From NCBI RefSeq assembly GCF_001550135.1, contig NZ_LRUE01000015.1:434001-498000 (forward strand): a stretch of 64,000 bases of DNA, written 5' to 3'. The notes below the pieces were generated by a model. It did not search any database and was not told the DNA's origin. It worked only from the letters and a program-made list of their open reading frames with translations. The DNA comes from Pseudoalteromonas shioyasakiensis. Its GTDB lineage: Bacteria; Pseudomonadota; Gammaproteobacteria; Enterobacterales; Alteromonadaceae. Shown here piece by piece: positions 8,339-16,181 of the stretch. The first letter of the stretch is position 1. Each line of letters begins with the position of its first letter. The translations under genes and the position numbers were made by a program.

Positions 8339-8614
8339 TTAAGGATTAACTTGGTCTTTAAGACCTTTACCCGCTTTAAAGCTTGGGATAGTTGCTGCTG
8401 CGATTTGGATTTCTGCACCAGTTTGTGGGTTACGGCCAGTACGCGCTGCGCGCTCTTTTACTGAGAAAGTACCGAAACCAACTAATGCTACTGAGTTACC
8501 TTCTTTAAGAGAGCTAGTAACTGCGCCAGTGAATGCATCTAGTGCACGAGTTGCTGCCGCTTTTGAGATTTCTGCATCAGTAGCAATTTTTTCAACTAAT
8601 TGAGCTTTATTCAT
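8339..8614 (-). CDS. hupB: DNA-binding protein HU-beta
   Basis: Histone-like nucleoid protein of 91 residues. The DNA-intercalating arm carries RNPQTG (61-66, Pro63), and the N-terminal helical dimer begins [32 protein letters not shown] and [12 protein letters not shown] resemble HU-beta more than HU-alpha. Start is ATG 8614, with AGGAA correctly spaced upstream; the frame extends 18 codons further but without a ribosome site. It is a single gene converging on ilvIH. Confidence 0.93.
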   Translation of the reverse strand: MNKAQLVEKIATDAEISKAAATRALDAFTGAVTSSLKEGNSVALVGFGTFSVKERAARTGRNPQTGAEIQIAAATIPSFKAGKGLKDQVNP

Positions 8615-8818
8615 TGTTAGATTCCTATTCGTTATTATTTTGCCTTCGCAAAACCTATCTTTATGCATTTTTGAGAAGTTAGCAACAGCAAATTGCTATT
8701 TTTACGTAATTTATTCAAAAATGACTACTATTTAACTATCAATCACAAGGTTAGTGATATCAGTATTAATAAAGACTTAATTTAACTTCCATCACAAAAT
8801 TTTATGATAGCTAAACCA

Positions 8819-9352
8819 TCATTCAATTTTCTCGATAACCAAGGTAACTTCCCCGACCTCAAAGCCAAACTTATCAATAGCGGTACGGTTTATCAAGCGT
8901 GATTGTGTTACCAAGTACATCCAATCATCGAAATTTACCACTAAAGTACTACCATCATATGGAAGCTCGACAGAATATGTCCAATGGAACACGCTTCCAT
9001 TGCTCTCACCCTTTGCTTCGCCAATCACATCTGATGCTGTCCCTGTGATACTGCCATCATCATTAATGGTAATGTACCAAACACGCGTTTGCGTTTCGCC
9101 ATCATCATAAACAAATTGCTCGTCAATCACTCCCTGATTGCCGTTCCAAGATGCTTGCATGTCAACAACCAGCTTACGTGTTAACTCACCCTTGTGGTCT
9201 TGCACAACGCCGTAGGCTTTGAGCTCACCACTAAAAAACTGCTTAAAGTCAAACTTAGGCTCTGTGCCTTGATAATAATCAACATCAGGCGCAGAGCAGC
9301 TGGTAATTAACAGTACCATAGCGAAAATAAAGAGTGCTTTGAGCTTAATCAT
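8819..9352 (-). CDS. DUF3833 family lipoprotein
   Basis: This 177-residue protein has a lipoprotein signal, with the lipobox ending at Cys19 (LLITSCSAP). The body has the DUF3833 signature: PKFDFKQFFSGELKAYGVVQDHKG followed by beta-strand repeats such as WNGNQGVIDEQFVYDDGE. The family is thought to form a lipocalin-like barrel; function unknown. GGAGGG lies 6 bases before ATG 9352, which sets the start. It overlaps the end of the chalcone-isomerase-like gene by 8 bases, so the two are co-transcribed from the RpoE-type promoter at 9873-9900. The context suggests a role in envelope or lipid protection under photo-oxidative stress (inference). Confidence 0.85.
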   Translation of the reverse strand: MIKLKALFIFAMVLLITSCSAPDVDYYQGTEPKFDFKQFFSGELKAYGVVQDHKGELTRKLVVDMQASWNGNQGVIDEQFVYDDGETQTRVWYITINDDGSITGTASDVIGEAKGESNGSVFHWTYSVELPYDGSTLVVNFDDWMYLVTQSRLINRTAIDKFGFEVGEVTLVIEKIE

Positions 9353-9842
9353 GTTTCCCTCCAATAAGCTGTTTACGAAGTGATGGTTCAGACGTGTCGG
9401 CGCTTAGCCAAATTGCTAAGAAGTTGTCAGCGAATCTATTATCATCGATCCGACCTAGCTTTTTATCATTAAAGTAAAAAGTACCGATCCCTTGCTCGTT
9501 GGTTTGAAACGACAACGAATCGTTTTTTTTGATATCAGGCCAAAGAGTTAATAATTGTTTATCGTAAGCACCTACCATGTCATTAAGCTTTAAATGTTGC
9601 CATTGCTCGTTGGTTGCTTTGACGATATCTTTCGCATCGAAATCCCGCAAATAGGTGAGTGTAAGTTTGCTGGGATGTTGGCCAAACTGATACGAACCCG
9701 ATGGGGTCTCTAATTTCGCGTTATAAACATCCCAAAACAGATACTCCATTTTCGCTTGGCCCACCGTTTTAAAGCCATTTGCATACACGCCCGCAGAGAA
9801 CAATAACGCAGCAAATAAACTTAAATTAAGTGATTTTTTCAT
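9345..9842 (-). CDS. Chalcone isomerase-like periplasmic protein
   Basis: A 165-residue exported protein with a signal peptide (MKKSLNLSLFAALLFSAGVYA, cleavage near residue 21-22). The mature part has the chalcone-isomerase-like pattern: FKTVGQAKMEYLFWDVYNAKLETPSG, YLRDFDAKDIVKATNEQW, then GTFYFNDKKLGRIDD. Bacterial members probably bind fatty acids rather than isomerise chalcones. ATG 9842 is chosen because AAGGAT is 8 bases upstream. It is the first gene of a two-gene unit with the DUF3833 lipoprotein, behind an RpoE-type promoter. Such proteins often sit with SDR, Cfa and DUF1365 genes, as here. Confidence 0.85.
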   Translation of the reverse strand: MKKSLNLSLFAALLFSAGVYANGFKTVGQAKMEYLFWDVYNAKLETPSGSYQFGQHPSKLTLTYLRDFDAKDIVKATNEQWQHLKLNDMVGAYDKQLLTLWPDIKKNDSLSFQTNEQGIGTFYFNDKKLGRIDDNRFADNFLAIWLSADTSEPSLRKQLIGGKHD

Positions 9843-9872
9843 CAAATAATCCTTAAAGTTGTGTTGTTAAAC

Positions 9873-9900
9873 ACTACGAAAAACCACCTAAAACTGATCA
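9873..9900 (-). promoter_or_regulatory. RpoE/ECF11-type promoter of the chalcone-isomerase-like/DUF3833 pair
   Basis: Read on the minus strand: TGATCA (9900-9895), a 16-base spacer, then CGTAGT (9878-9873). The spacing and both boxes match the rpoE and LON-gene promoters in this window. The -35 box overlaps the end of the DUF2878 gene. The -10 lies about 30 bases before ATG 9842. Confidence 0.75.
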
Positions 9901-10392
9901 TTTAGCCGCTAAAAATCGCTTATTTATAGCGATTATAGCCATAAACATACTTGCCCAACCTAAGCCATAAACAAGCCAAAATTGCCAAAGAACAAGCTCA
10001 GTATTAAGCACTCCAAAGCGCATTCCAGCGTAGTAACTAGCAGGAGCAAATAACGCGCAAACACCCCAAGCAATATACCAAGGCAGCTTTTGTAGAAACT
10101 GCATCGAAGTATTAATGGTTAAAAGCAGTGCAGCCCAAAGTACAGCAAGCCATAAAGGAAAAGGGCTTACTTTAAAGGCAAGTAAGTTTAAGCTGCTGGC
10201 AAGCCATTCATAGCCCAGTGCGAGAGGCAAGCCACATAAGAGTAGCCAACTATCTTGCTGGCGTTGCTTTGATAGATAAATCATCAAAGCGACAACAGCT
10301 AAAGCGGGTATCAGAGAGTTATGCTCAAGGAGTAAGGCCATAAACCAGACTCCTTGAAACAGAGCAAAATTAATAATCGAGCGCGATATCAT
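9898..10392 (-). CDS. DUF2878 family integral membrane protein
   Basis: A very hydrophobic protein of about 164 residues with five to six predicted membrane helices, and tryptophan-rich loops (LPWYIAWGVCALFAPASYYAG). This agrees with DUF2878; function unknown. I use ATG 10392, which overlaps the end of the Cfa-like gene; an upstream TTG at 10407 is possible and neither has a clear ribosome site. It is the last gene of the long rpoE operon. Family members often follow SDR, DUF1365 and cfa genes, so a role in membrane lipid modification is plausible. Confidence 0.82.
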   Translation of the reverse strand: MISRSIINFALFQGVWFMALLLEHNSLIPALAVVALMIYLSKQRQQDSWLLLCGLPLALGYEWLASSLNLLAFKVSPFPLWLAVLWAALLLTINTSMQFLQKLPWYIAWGVCALFAPASYYAGMRFGVLNTELVLWQFWLVYGLGWASMFMAIIAINKRFLAAK

Positions 10393-11632
10393 CGCCAGAA
10401 TGGCCAAAACGAGGTTTACGGGCAGCTAAATGAACTGTACTGATAGCACGGGTTCTAAACGCACCTTCACAGTAAGCTAAATAAAATAACCATAAACGAT
10501 AGAATCGCTGGTCAAATTTGACTTTATCTATTTCAGGCCAGCTAGCGACAAAGCGCTCTCGCCAATCAGCCAGTGTTCTTGCATAGTGAACACCAATATC
10601 TTTTACACTATGCACAACCATGTCTGTTTGCTGCTTTATTTGCTTATTCATTTCGTCTAAACAAGGTAAACAACCACCCGGGAAGATGTACTGCTGGATG
10701 AAATCGGAATTTTTAAGGTAATGGCTGTAACGCTGATCAGCTATGGTGATTGCTTGAATAAGCATGGCACCACTGTCTTTTAATAAAGACTGACATTTTG
10801 CAAAAAAGCCAGGCAAATACTCATGCCCGACAGCTTCAATCATTTCAATTGATACAAGCTTATCGTACTTGCCTTCTAAAAGACGATAATCCTGCTTTAA
10901 TAAAGTAATTTTATGCTCAAGGTTAAGCTCTCTAACCTTTTGTTCAACATAGGCATGTTGCTCATCAGAAATGGTGGTCGTCGTTACATGGCAATCAAAA
11001 TGCGTTGCTGCATAAATCGCAAAGGCGCCCCACCCTGTGCCAATCTCAATCACCGAATCACCTGGTTGTAAATCAACCTGCTCACAAATCAATGCTAGTT
11101 TGTGCTCTTGGGCCTGTTCAAGGCTAGCTTGTTTAAAAGGGTAAACAGCACATGAATACAACATTTCGTCACTTAAAAATGCACTGTATAAGTCGTTGCC
11201 TAAATCATAGTGCGCCGCAATGTTCTTTTTTGAACCGCTTGCTGAGTTTTTATTTTTAATGTGATTAACTCGGTGCGAAATGCCACTTAAAAAGGCAAAT
11301 TTTTTCTCGAATGCATCTAGCTGGTCTTGATTTAAAGCGAATATTTCAATAAGTTTAGTGAGGTTGTCACAATCCCAATAGCCAAGAATATAAGCCTCTC
11401 CGGCACCCACACTGCCAGATAACGCAAATGACTTATACATAGCAGGATCATTTACCGTGACCGTTGCATGTAAATCACTTGTAATGTCACCGAATTGCTC
11501 TTTTTGATTACCCTCTTTTAGGGTAATGCAACCGACATTGATACTGTTGAATGCACCTATTACCAGTTTTTTATAAAGCTTTGTCATCCAGCCGGTCGTT
11601 TGGGCTTGTGTTAAATTTGATACTTTTTCCAT
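10370..11632 (-). CDS. cfa: Cyclopropane-fatty-acyl-phospholipid synthase family methyltransferase
   Basis: SAM-dependent methyltransferase acting on unsaturated acyl chains of membrane phospholipids. The 420 residues show an N-terminal lipid-binding part, then HYDLGNDLYSAFLSDEMLYSC (141-161), the SAM-binding VIEIGTGWGAFAI (194-206), and FIQQYIFPGG. Start is ATG 11632 with AGGTGA upstream, 4 bases after the DUF1365 stop. Cfa-type enzymes are core targets of RpoE-ChrR in several bacteria. Alternatively it could be a methylase of the furan-fatty-acid type (UfaM-like), given the FAD oxidoreductase and DUF1365 neighbours; sequence alone does not decide. Confidence 0.9.
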   Translation of the reverse strand: MEKVSNLTQAQTTGWMTKLYKKLVIGAFNSINVGCITLKEGNQKEQFGDITSDLHATVTVNDPAMYKSFALSGSVGAGEAYILGYWDCDNLTKLIEIFALNQDQLDAFEKKFAFLSGISHRVNHIKNKNSASGSKKNIAAHYDLGNDLYSAFLSDEMLYSCAVYPFKQASLEQAQEHKLALICEQVDLQPGDSVIEIGTGWGAFAIYAATHFDCHVTTTTISDEQHAYVEQKVRELNLEHKITLLKQDYRLLEGKYDKLVSIEMIEAVGHEYLPGFFAKCQSLLKDSGAMLIQAITIADQRYSHYLKNSDFIQQYIFPGGCLPCLDEMNKQIKQQTDMVVHSVKDIGVHYARTLADWRERFVASWPEIDKVKFDQRFYRLWLFYLAYCEGAFRTRAISTVHLAARKPRFGHSGDDIALDY

Positions 11633-11636
11633 CACA

Positions 11637-12386
11637 TCACCTAGTTGAATTCTCTTGTTTGCCCGAGTGGCCAATAAATGGCACACGTTTGCAAAACAAC
11701 TTCAAAGCATGAAGGTAAATACCTTTAAAAATACTTAACGTCATAGCCGGAAACTGTTTAAGCACGGCACTAACCTGCTCTTTCGTGAGAGGGTGCTTTT
11801 GCAAACGCAGGGTTGCATCAAACAAAAGAGTGTCGTCTTTTTTATTTTCAATATGAATCATGGTGTTATCAGAATTCATTCTAATATGCCAATGATAGTT
11901 CATATCTAAGTTCATGAAAGGTGATACGGAGAAAACCTTTTTAAAGTTCACTTTTTTTTCAAGGGGTACGACATAATAATGACGTTCATTCCAAGGTGTG
12001 TTGCTGACTTCAGCAAGCATGTGAGTGAAATCGCCATGACTAGTTTGAAAGAAGAAAAAATTAACCGGGCTAAAATAAATTCCTAAACAGCGCACCTGTC
12101 CGAGCATAAAAACATGGGTAAATTCATCGTCAATGCCAAGCTCTTTAATTTTATTAAGTGCACGCTGTTTGAGTGGCAGCTGCATATCGGTTTGATAATT
12201 AAAATAGTCGCTCTGATTAAATTTAAGCGCCTTGAAACCACTTAAGCCAAGCCAAGGATGAACTCCATTAAGCTCATCAGGCTTAGCTAAATCGACCCAC
12301 ATCATATAAAGCGGGTATTTAAAGTGATGCTCTTTGACGGCAAAGCGCCTGTGGCGAACATCACCTACATATATGGCGCTATTCAA
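11637..12386 (-). CDS. DUF1365 family protein
   Basis: Characteristic DUF1365 sequence: NSAIYVGDVRHRRF at the N-terminus, the central FTHVFMLGQVRCLGIYFSPVNFFF, and EVSNTPWNERHYYV. The family is found next to Cfa-like methyltransferases and FAD oxidoreductases; biochemical role unproven, possibly plasmalogen or acyl-chain related. I prefer the TTG at 12386: GGAG is well spaced and the family starts at SAIYVG; the ATG at 12413 would add 9 residues and increase the overlap with the preceding gene. The TTG overlaps the FAD gene's stop, repeating the coupling seen at 13635. Confidence 0.85.
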   Translation of the reverse strand: MNSAIYVGDVRHRRFAVKEHHFKYPLYMMWVDLAKPDELNGVHPWLGLSGFKALKFNQSDYFNYQTDMQLPLKQRALNKIKELGIDDEFTHVFMLGQVRCLGIYFSPVNFFFFQTSHGDFTHMLAEVSNTPWNERHYYVVPLEKKVNFKKVFSVSPFMNLDMNYHWHIRMNSDNTMIHIENKKDDTLLFDATLRLQKHPLTKEQVSAVLKQFPAMTLSIFKGIYLHALKLFCKRVPFIGHSGKQENSTR

Positions 12387-13635
12387 ACTCGACTCCGAGT
12401 TGCTTTGCCACATTTACAGCACTTCTTACACCGTCTTCGTGGAAGCCGTTGTACCAGTACGCACCGCAAAAATAGCTATTATTTTTACCGTCAATAAGAG
12501 ACTTTTGCTGCTGAGCGGCAATCGACTGTTTATTAAATACCGGATGATGATAAGTAAACTCACGCAGAATTTTGTCTTTTTTAATGCCTTCAAGGTGATT
12601 AAGCGTGACACAAAATTGCGTGTCGCTCTTAATGCCTTGCAAAATATTCATCTGATAAGTCACAACAGCAGCTTTGTCTGTGTTGTTATTTAACAGATAA
12701 TTCCAGCTCGCCCATGCTGCTTTGCGTTTTGGTAGCAGTGTAGTATCAGTGTGTAGTACCACTGAATTAGCCGTATAAGGTATAGCTGATAGAACACTTT
12801 TTTCGTCTTCAGTCGGATCTAATAACAGCTTTAAAGCTTGATCTGAATGGCAAGCAAACACAACTTTGTCGAATGTTTCACTATGGCCATCATCGAAATG
12901 GACATGCACACTATCATCTTTTCGAGATACCGAGCTGATATTACTATTTAAACGAATTTTATCAGCAAAACCTTGGATCATAGGTTTAATGTATTCGCGA
13001 GAGCCACCCGGAATAACATACCACTGCGGGCGATTCGTGATATCCAACAAACCGTGGTTATAAAAAAACTTAACAAAAAACTCTACGCCAACTTCCGCCA
13101 TTTCTTTAATGCTTGTTGACCAAATAGCAGCGCCCATCGGCAAGATATAATGAAAACGGAAGAACTCGTTAAAATCATGCTCGTCTAAAAACTCACCTAG
13201 AGTTTGATTTTCTTTATAATTTTTTTCAGCATGTAATGATTTACACACATCATTAAAGCGTACAATGTCTTTTAAAAGTTTCCAGAATTTAGGGCGAAAG
13301 ATATTGCGTTTTTGTGCGAACAAACTCCAAAAAGTATGACCGTTATATTCAAAGCCTGTTTGTTCGTTATGCACACTAAAGCTCATTTGGGTTTTCTGAC
13401 GCTCAACGCCCAAGCGCTTAAGTAGCTTTTCAAAATATGGGTAAGTTCGGTCGTTAAAGACAATAAAGCCAGTATCAACAGCGTACTCAACGCCATCAAC
13501 TTTTACGTCTATGGTTGCAGTATGGCCACCTATGTAGTCGTTTTTCTCAAATACGGTTACATCGTAGTGTTTATGCAATAGGTGCGCACAGCTTAAACCC
13601 GCTATGCCAGATCCAATAACAGCCACTTTTTTCAA
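12379..13635 (-). CDS. FAD-dependent amine-oxidase-like oxidoreductase
   Basis: A 418-residue flavoprotein. The N-terminus has the dinucleotide motif VAVIGSGIAGLSCAHLL (Gly8, Gly10, Gly13), followed by VFEKNDYIGGHTATI. The PGGSREYIKPM segment and the C-terminal FCGAYWYNGFHEDGVRSA are typical of the NAD(P)/FAD proteins found beside Cfa-like genes. The likely substrate is a membrane lipid or acyl chain (inference from context). Start is TTG 13635: AAAGGA is upstream and the codon overlaps the SDR stop (TTGA), so translation is coupled. A start at 13665 would bury 10 residues in the SDR gene. A desaturase-like role in furan-fatty-acid formation is one possibility. Confidence 0.88.
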   Translation of the reverse strand: MKKVAVIGSGIAGLSCAHLLHKHYDVTVFEKNDYIGGHTATIDVKVDGVEYAVDTGFIVFNDRTYPYFEKLLKRLGVERQKTQMSFSVHNEQTGFEYNGHTFWSLFAQKRNIFRPKFWKLLKDIVRFNDVCKSLHAEKNYKENQTLGEFLDEHDFNEFFRFHYILPMGAAIWSTSIKEMAEVGVEFFVKFFYNHGLLDITNRPQWYVIPGGSREYIKPMIQGFADKIRLNSNISSVSRKDDSVHVHFDDGHSETFDKVVFACHSDQALKLLLDPTEDEKSVLSAIPYTANSVVLHTDTTLLPKRKAAWASWNYLLNNNTDKAAVVTYQMNILQGIKSDTQFCVTLNHLEGIKKDKILREFTYHHPVFNKQSIAAQQQKSLIDGKNNSYFCGAYWYNGFHEDGVRSAVNVAKQLGVEFE

Positions 13636-14342
13636 CGTGATAATCCTTTTGCAAGCTTCAGCCAAAGTGGCGTAGGAAGCATTCTTAAAAATTTTAAAAT
13701 GAAGGTAAAACGGTGCGGAAAGTGCACTTCTTTGCGCCTTTTCGCGACCCCTTTATAAATATAATTTGCCGCTTTTTCTGCACTCACAGCCATAGGCATT
13801 GGAAAGTCATTTTTGTCTGTAAGCGGCGTTTTAACAAAACCTGGGTGAACTAAAGTGACATCGATATCTTTTAAATCAACCGCTAAGCTATTAGCTAAAT
13901 AACTTACACCGGCTTTAGACGCACCATATGCTTGGCTGCGTGGTAAGGGTAAATAAGTCACACTAGAGCTTACTATTACAAGCTGACCACCGGGCTTTAT
14001 TTTTGGTAATAACGCCTCCAGGCAATAGCCCATACTGAGCAAGTTGGTCGTGATCACCCGCTCAAACAAACTGCTGTCAAAATTGCGAGCATCATCAATG
14101 TATTCACAATTGCCAGCATTTAGAATAACCCGGTCAAATTGTGTATAAGCCACTGTGCTCGAACGAATATCTTGAAGGTCGGTTGCGTCAAACTGGCAAG
14201 ACTCTATATTTTGATGCTGGCTCAATTTAGCAAGCTTTTCTGTATTTCTACCGCATGCAATGACCTGTTCATTATTGTCTGCATAAAGCTTTGCTAATGA
14301 CTCGCCAATACCTGAGGTTGCACCTGTAATTAATGTCGTCAT
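13632..14342 (-). CDS. Short-chain dehydrogenase/reductase
   Basis: Classical SDR of 236 residues. The cofactor motif is TGATSGIGE (6-14), NAG is at 75-77, the catalytic Ser is in VSSSVTY (about 126), and Tyr139 and Lys143 are in YGASKAG. It is predicted to use NADP(H), given CGRNTEKL after the second strand. Substrate unknown; genes of this type accompany the FAD/DUF1365/Cfa set in RpoE-ChrR clusters, so a lipid carbonyl or hydroxyl is likely. Its stop is coupled to the FAD gene and its start abuts the NTF2-like gene. Confidence 0.88.
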   Translation of the reverse strand: MTTLITGATSGIGESLAKLYADNNEQVIACGRNTEKLAKLSQHQNIESCQFDATDLQDIRSSTVAYTQFDRVILNAGNCEYIDDARNFDSSLFERVITTNLLSMGYCLEALLPKIKPGGQLVIVSSSVTYLPLPRSQAYGASKAGVSYLANSLAVDLKDIDVTLVHPGFVKTPLTDKNDFPMPMAVSAEKAANYIYKGVAKRRKEVHFPHRFTFILKFLRMLPTPLWLKLAKGLSR

Positions 14343-14788
14343 TATGCACTCGCTCTTTTATCGATGTATTTCACAGCCGAGCCAAGCACTGGAATATGCC
14401 TGTAGAGCATAGCACCTACATCAAAGTAATCGCGATGGTTAATTATTTTATCGCCAGCAAATTTTAAACGACTATGGCCTGCAACCGAGATTGCTTGGCC
14501 TTTATTGAGCTTTGGATGGCGATAATGCATGGTCCAATAAATAAACGCGATGTCATCTTTGCTCTGAATATTTTCAGTCACATAGCTGTCTTCGATAGCG
14601 AATTCGCAAGAAAGCACATTGGCATAAAGGTTTTTAAAATAGTCACGCAGCTCCCCAAGACCATTTACCGCATGCAAGGGATCTGCAAACTGAATATCAG
14701 GATGATAGATTTCATCCAATAACTGTAAATTGTCTTTATTGAGTGATTGATAAACATCAATAAACCTATCAAGGGTCGCCTTGTCCAT
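14342..14788 (-). CDS. NTF2/SnoaL-like domain protein
   Basis: This 148-residue protein has an NTF2-like fold pattern: the N-terminal helix FIDVYQSLNKDNLQLLDEIYHPDIQFADPLHAVNG, then HYRHPKLNKGQAISVAGHSRLKFAGDKI and HRDYFDVGAM. That matches the small nuclear-transport-factor-2 family proteins commonly placed next to SDR and phrB in this operon type. No catalytic role can be assigned. AAGGTG precedes ATG 14788, and the phrB stop is just upstream at 14790. Confidence 0.85.
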   Translation of the reverse strand: MDKATLDRFIDVYQSLNKDNLQLLDEIYHPDIQFADPLHAVNGLGELRDYFKNLYANVLSCEFAIEDSYVTENIQSKDDIAFIYWTMHYRHPKLNKGQAISVAGHSRLKFAGDKIINHRDYFDVGAMLYRHIPVLGSAVKYIDKRASA

Positions 14789-14789
14789 A

Positions 14790-16181
14790 TCACACCTTAA
14801 ATGCGTTTAGCGCTCGCTCTCGCGCGGCTTTATGATCAACAATTGCTGCCCAATAACTGCTCGACTTACCCTGTTTCGCTAAATAATCATGCGGAAAATG
14901 GATTTGTTTGGCAGGTATTTTTTCCAGCTCTGGTAAATATTTACGGATAAATTCACCATCTGGATCAAATCGCTCGCTTTGGGTGATAGGATTAAAAATT
15001 CGAAAATACGGCTGAGCATCACACCCCGTACTTGCAGCCCATTGCCAGCCACCGTTGTTAGATGCAAGGTCGCCGTCTATTAGGTGCTGCATAAAAAAAC
15101 GCTCGCCTTTACGCCAATCAATTAATAAGTGCTTGGTTAAAAAGCTCGCGACCACCATGCGTAAACGGTTATGCATCCAGCCAGTTTGCAGAAGCTGCCT
15201 CATTGCAGCATCAACTAACGGGTAGCCTGTTTTACCTTCACACCATGCCTTAAAGTCGCTTTCATCATCACGCCACTTCACAGCGTTGTATTTCTCATTA
15301 AAGTTATCGTATTTATTTAGGTTTGGATAAATCGCGATAAGATGGCGGTAAAATTCACGCCAAATCAACTCATTAACCCAACAAAATAAGTTACTTTTAC
15401 TGCTGCGTAGTACATCTGGGTGGCGCTGTTGGATCAGTGCCAATAATTGATGAACGCTGATAATGCCAAGTGCTAAGTAAGGGCTTAAACCTGAGGTGCC
15501 TTTAATGCTTGGGATATCACGCTGGTCTTGATATGTTGCTAGCTTCTCTTCAATAAAGCGCGCGCAAACGTGGCTGAGCGTTTCATCATCAACAGGCCAT
15601 TTTTCTGACTTGCCGTCTGAGGCTAATAACTCACTTGGCTGCCACTCAATGGGTTCGAACATCTGTGGCGGCTCAGCAAAATAAAAGTGGGTGTCTTGGT
15701 AAACTTTTAGCCATGCATTTTTAAATGGCGTGAATACTTTAAACATTTCGCCGCTTTGATTTTTGATGCTTCCCGGTGGCGCAATTACATCACCGTCGTA
15801 TGCATAAAAAGCAATATTTTTACTGTCAGCATGCTGTAAAAACGCTTTATCTCGGTTTACTTCGTTAAGCTCATATTCGTTGTTAGCGTATACATTTTTT
15901 ACCTGATGTTGCTCACAAAATGACGCTAATTTTTCAACACAACCGGCGTAATCAGCTGCATCAATAATATGTAATTCAATACCTTTGCTAGCTAAAAGCT
16001 CCCCCAAGAAGCTAAGCCTACGCTTTAATAAATCTAACTGAATAGCAGCCACATCATGCTTTTGCCATTGCTTTTCAGTAATAAAAAATACCGCATTTCG
16101 GCAACCATTTTCGATAGCCTGATACAAAGCGTCGTTATTAAAAAGGCGCAGATCGCGCCTAAACCAAAATAATGTATTCAT
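14790..16181 (-). CDS. phrB: Deoxyribodipyrimidine photolyase (class I CPD photolyase)
   Basis: Light-driven repair of cyclobutane pyrimidine dimers. The 463 residues carry the N-terminal photolyase alpha/beta antenna domain (TLFWFRRDLRLFNNDAL, 3-19) and the C-terminal FAD domain, with FCWVNELIWREFYRHL, WMHNRLRMVVASFLTKHLL, WRKGERFFMQHLIDGDLASN and NNGGWQWAASTG. ATG 16181 overlaps the upstream DUF523 stop by one base. Membership in the RpoE operon fits known light/singlet-oxygen control of photolyase. Bases 15678-15696 within the gene carry a RAYT-repeat-like sequence encoding YQDTHFYF; the reading frame is intact. Confidence 0.95.
   Translation of the reverse strand: MNTLFWFRRDLRLFNNDALYQAIENGCRNAVFFITEKQWQKHDVAAIQLDLLKRRLSFLGELLASKGIELHIIDAADYAGCVEKLASFCEQHQVKNVYANNEYELNEVNRDKAFLQHADSKNIAFYAYDGDVIAPPGSIKNQSGEMFKVFTPFKNAWLKVYQDTHFYFAEPPQMFEPIEWQPSELLASDGKSEKWPVDDETLSHVCARFIEEKLATYQDQRDIPSIKGTSGLSPYLALGIISVHQLLALIQQRHPDVLRSSKSNLFCWVNELIWREFYRHLIAIYPNLNKYDNFNEKYNAVKWRDDESDFKAWCEGKTGYPLVDAAMRQLLQTGWMHNRLRMVVASFLTKHLLIDWRKGERFFMQHLIDGDLASNNGGWQWAASTGCDAQPYFRIFNPITQSERFDPDGEFIRKYLPELEKIPAKQIHFPHDYLAKQGKSSSYWAAIVDHKAARERALNAFKV

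Noticed and set aside
8615-8668. N-terminal extension of HU by 18 residues
   Set aside because: The family start (MNKAQL) coincides with a good AGGAA site at ATG 8614; the extension has none.
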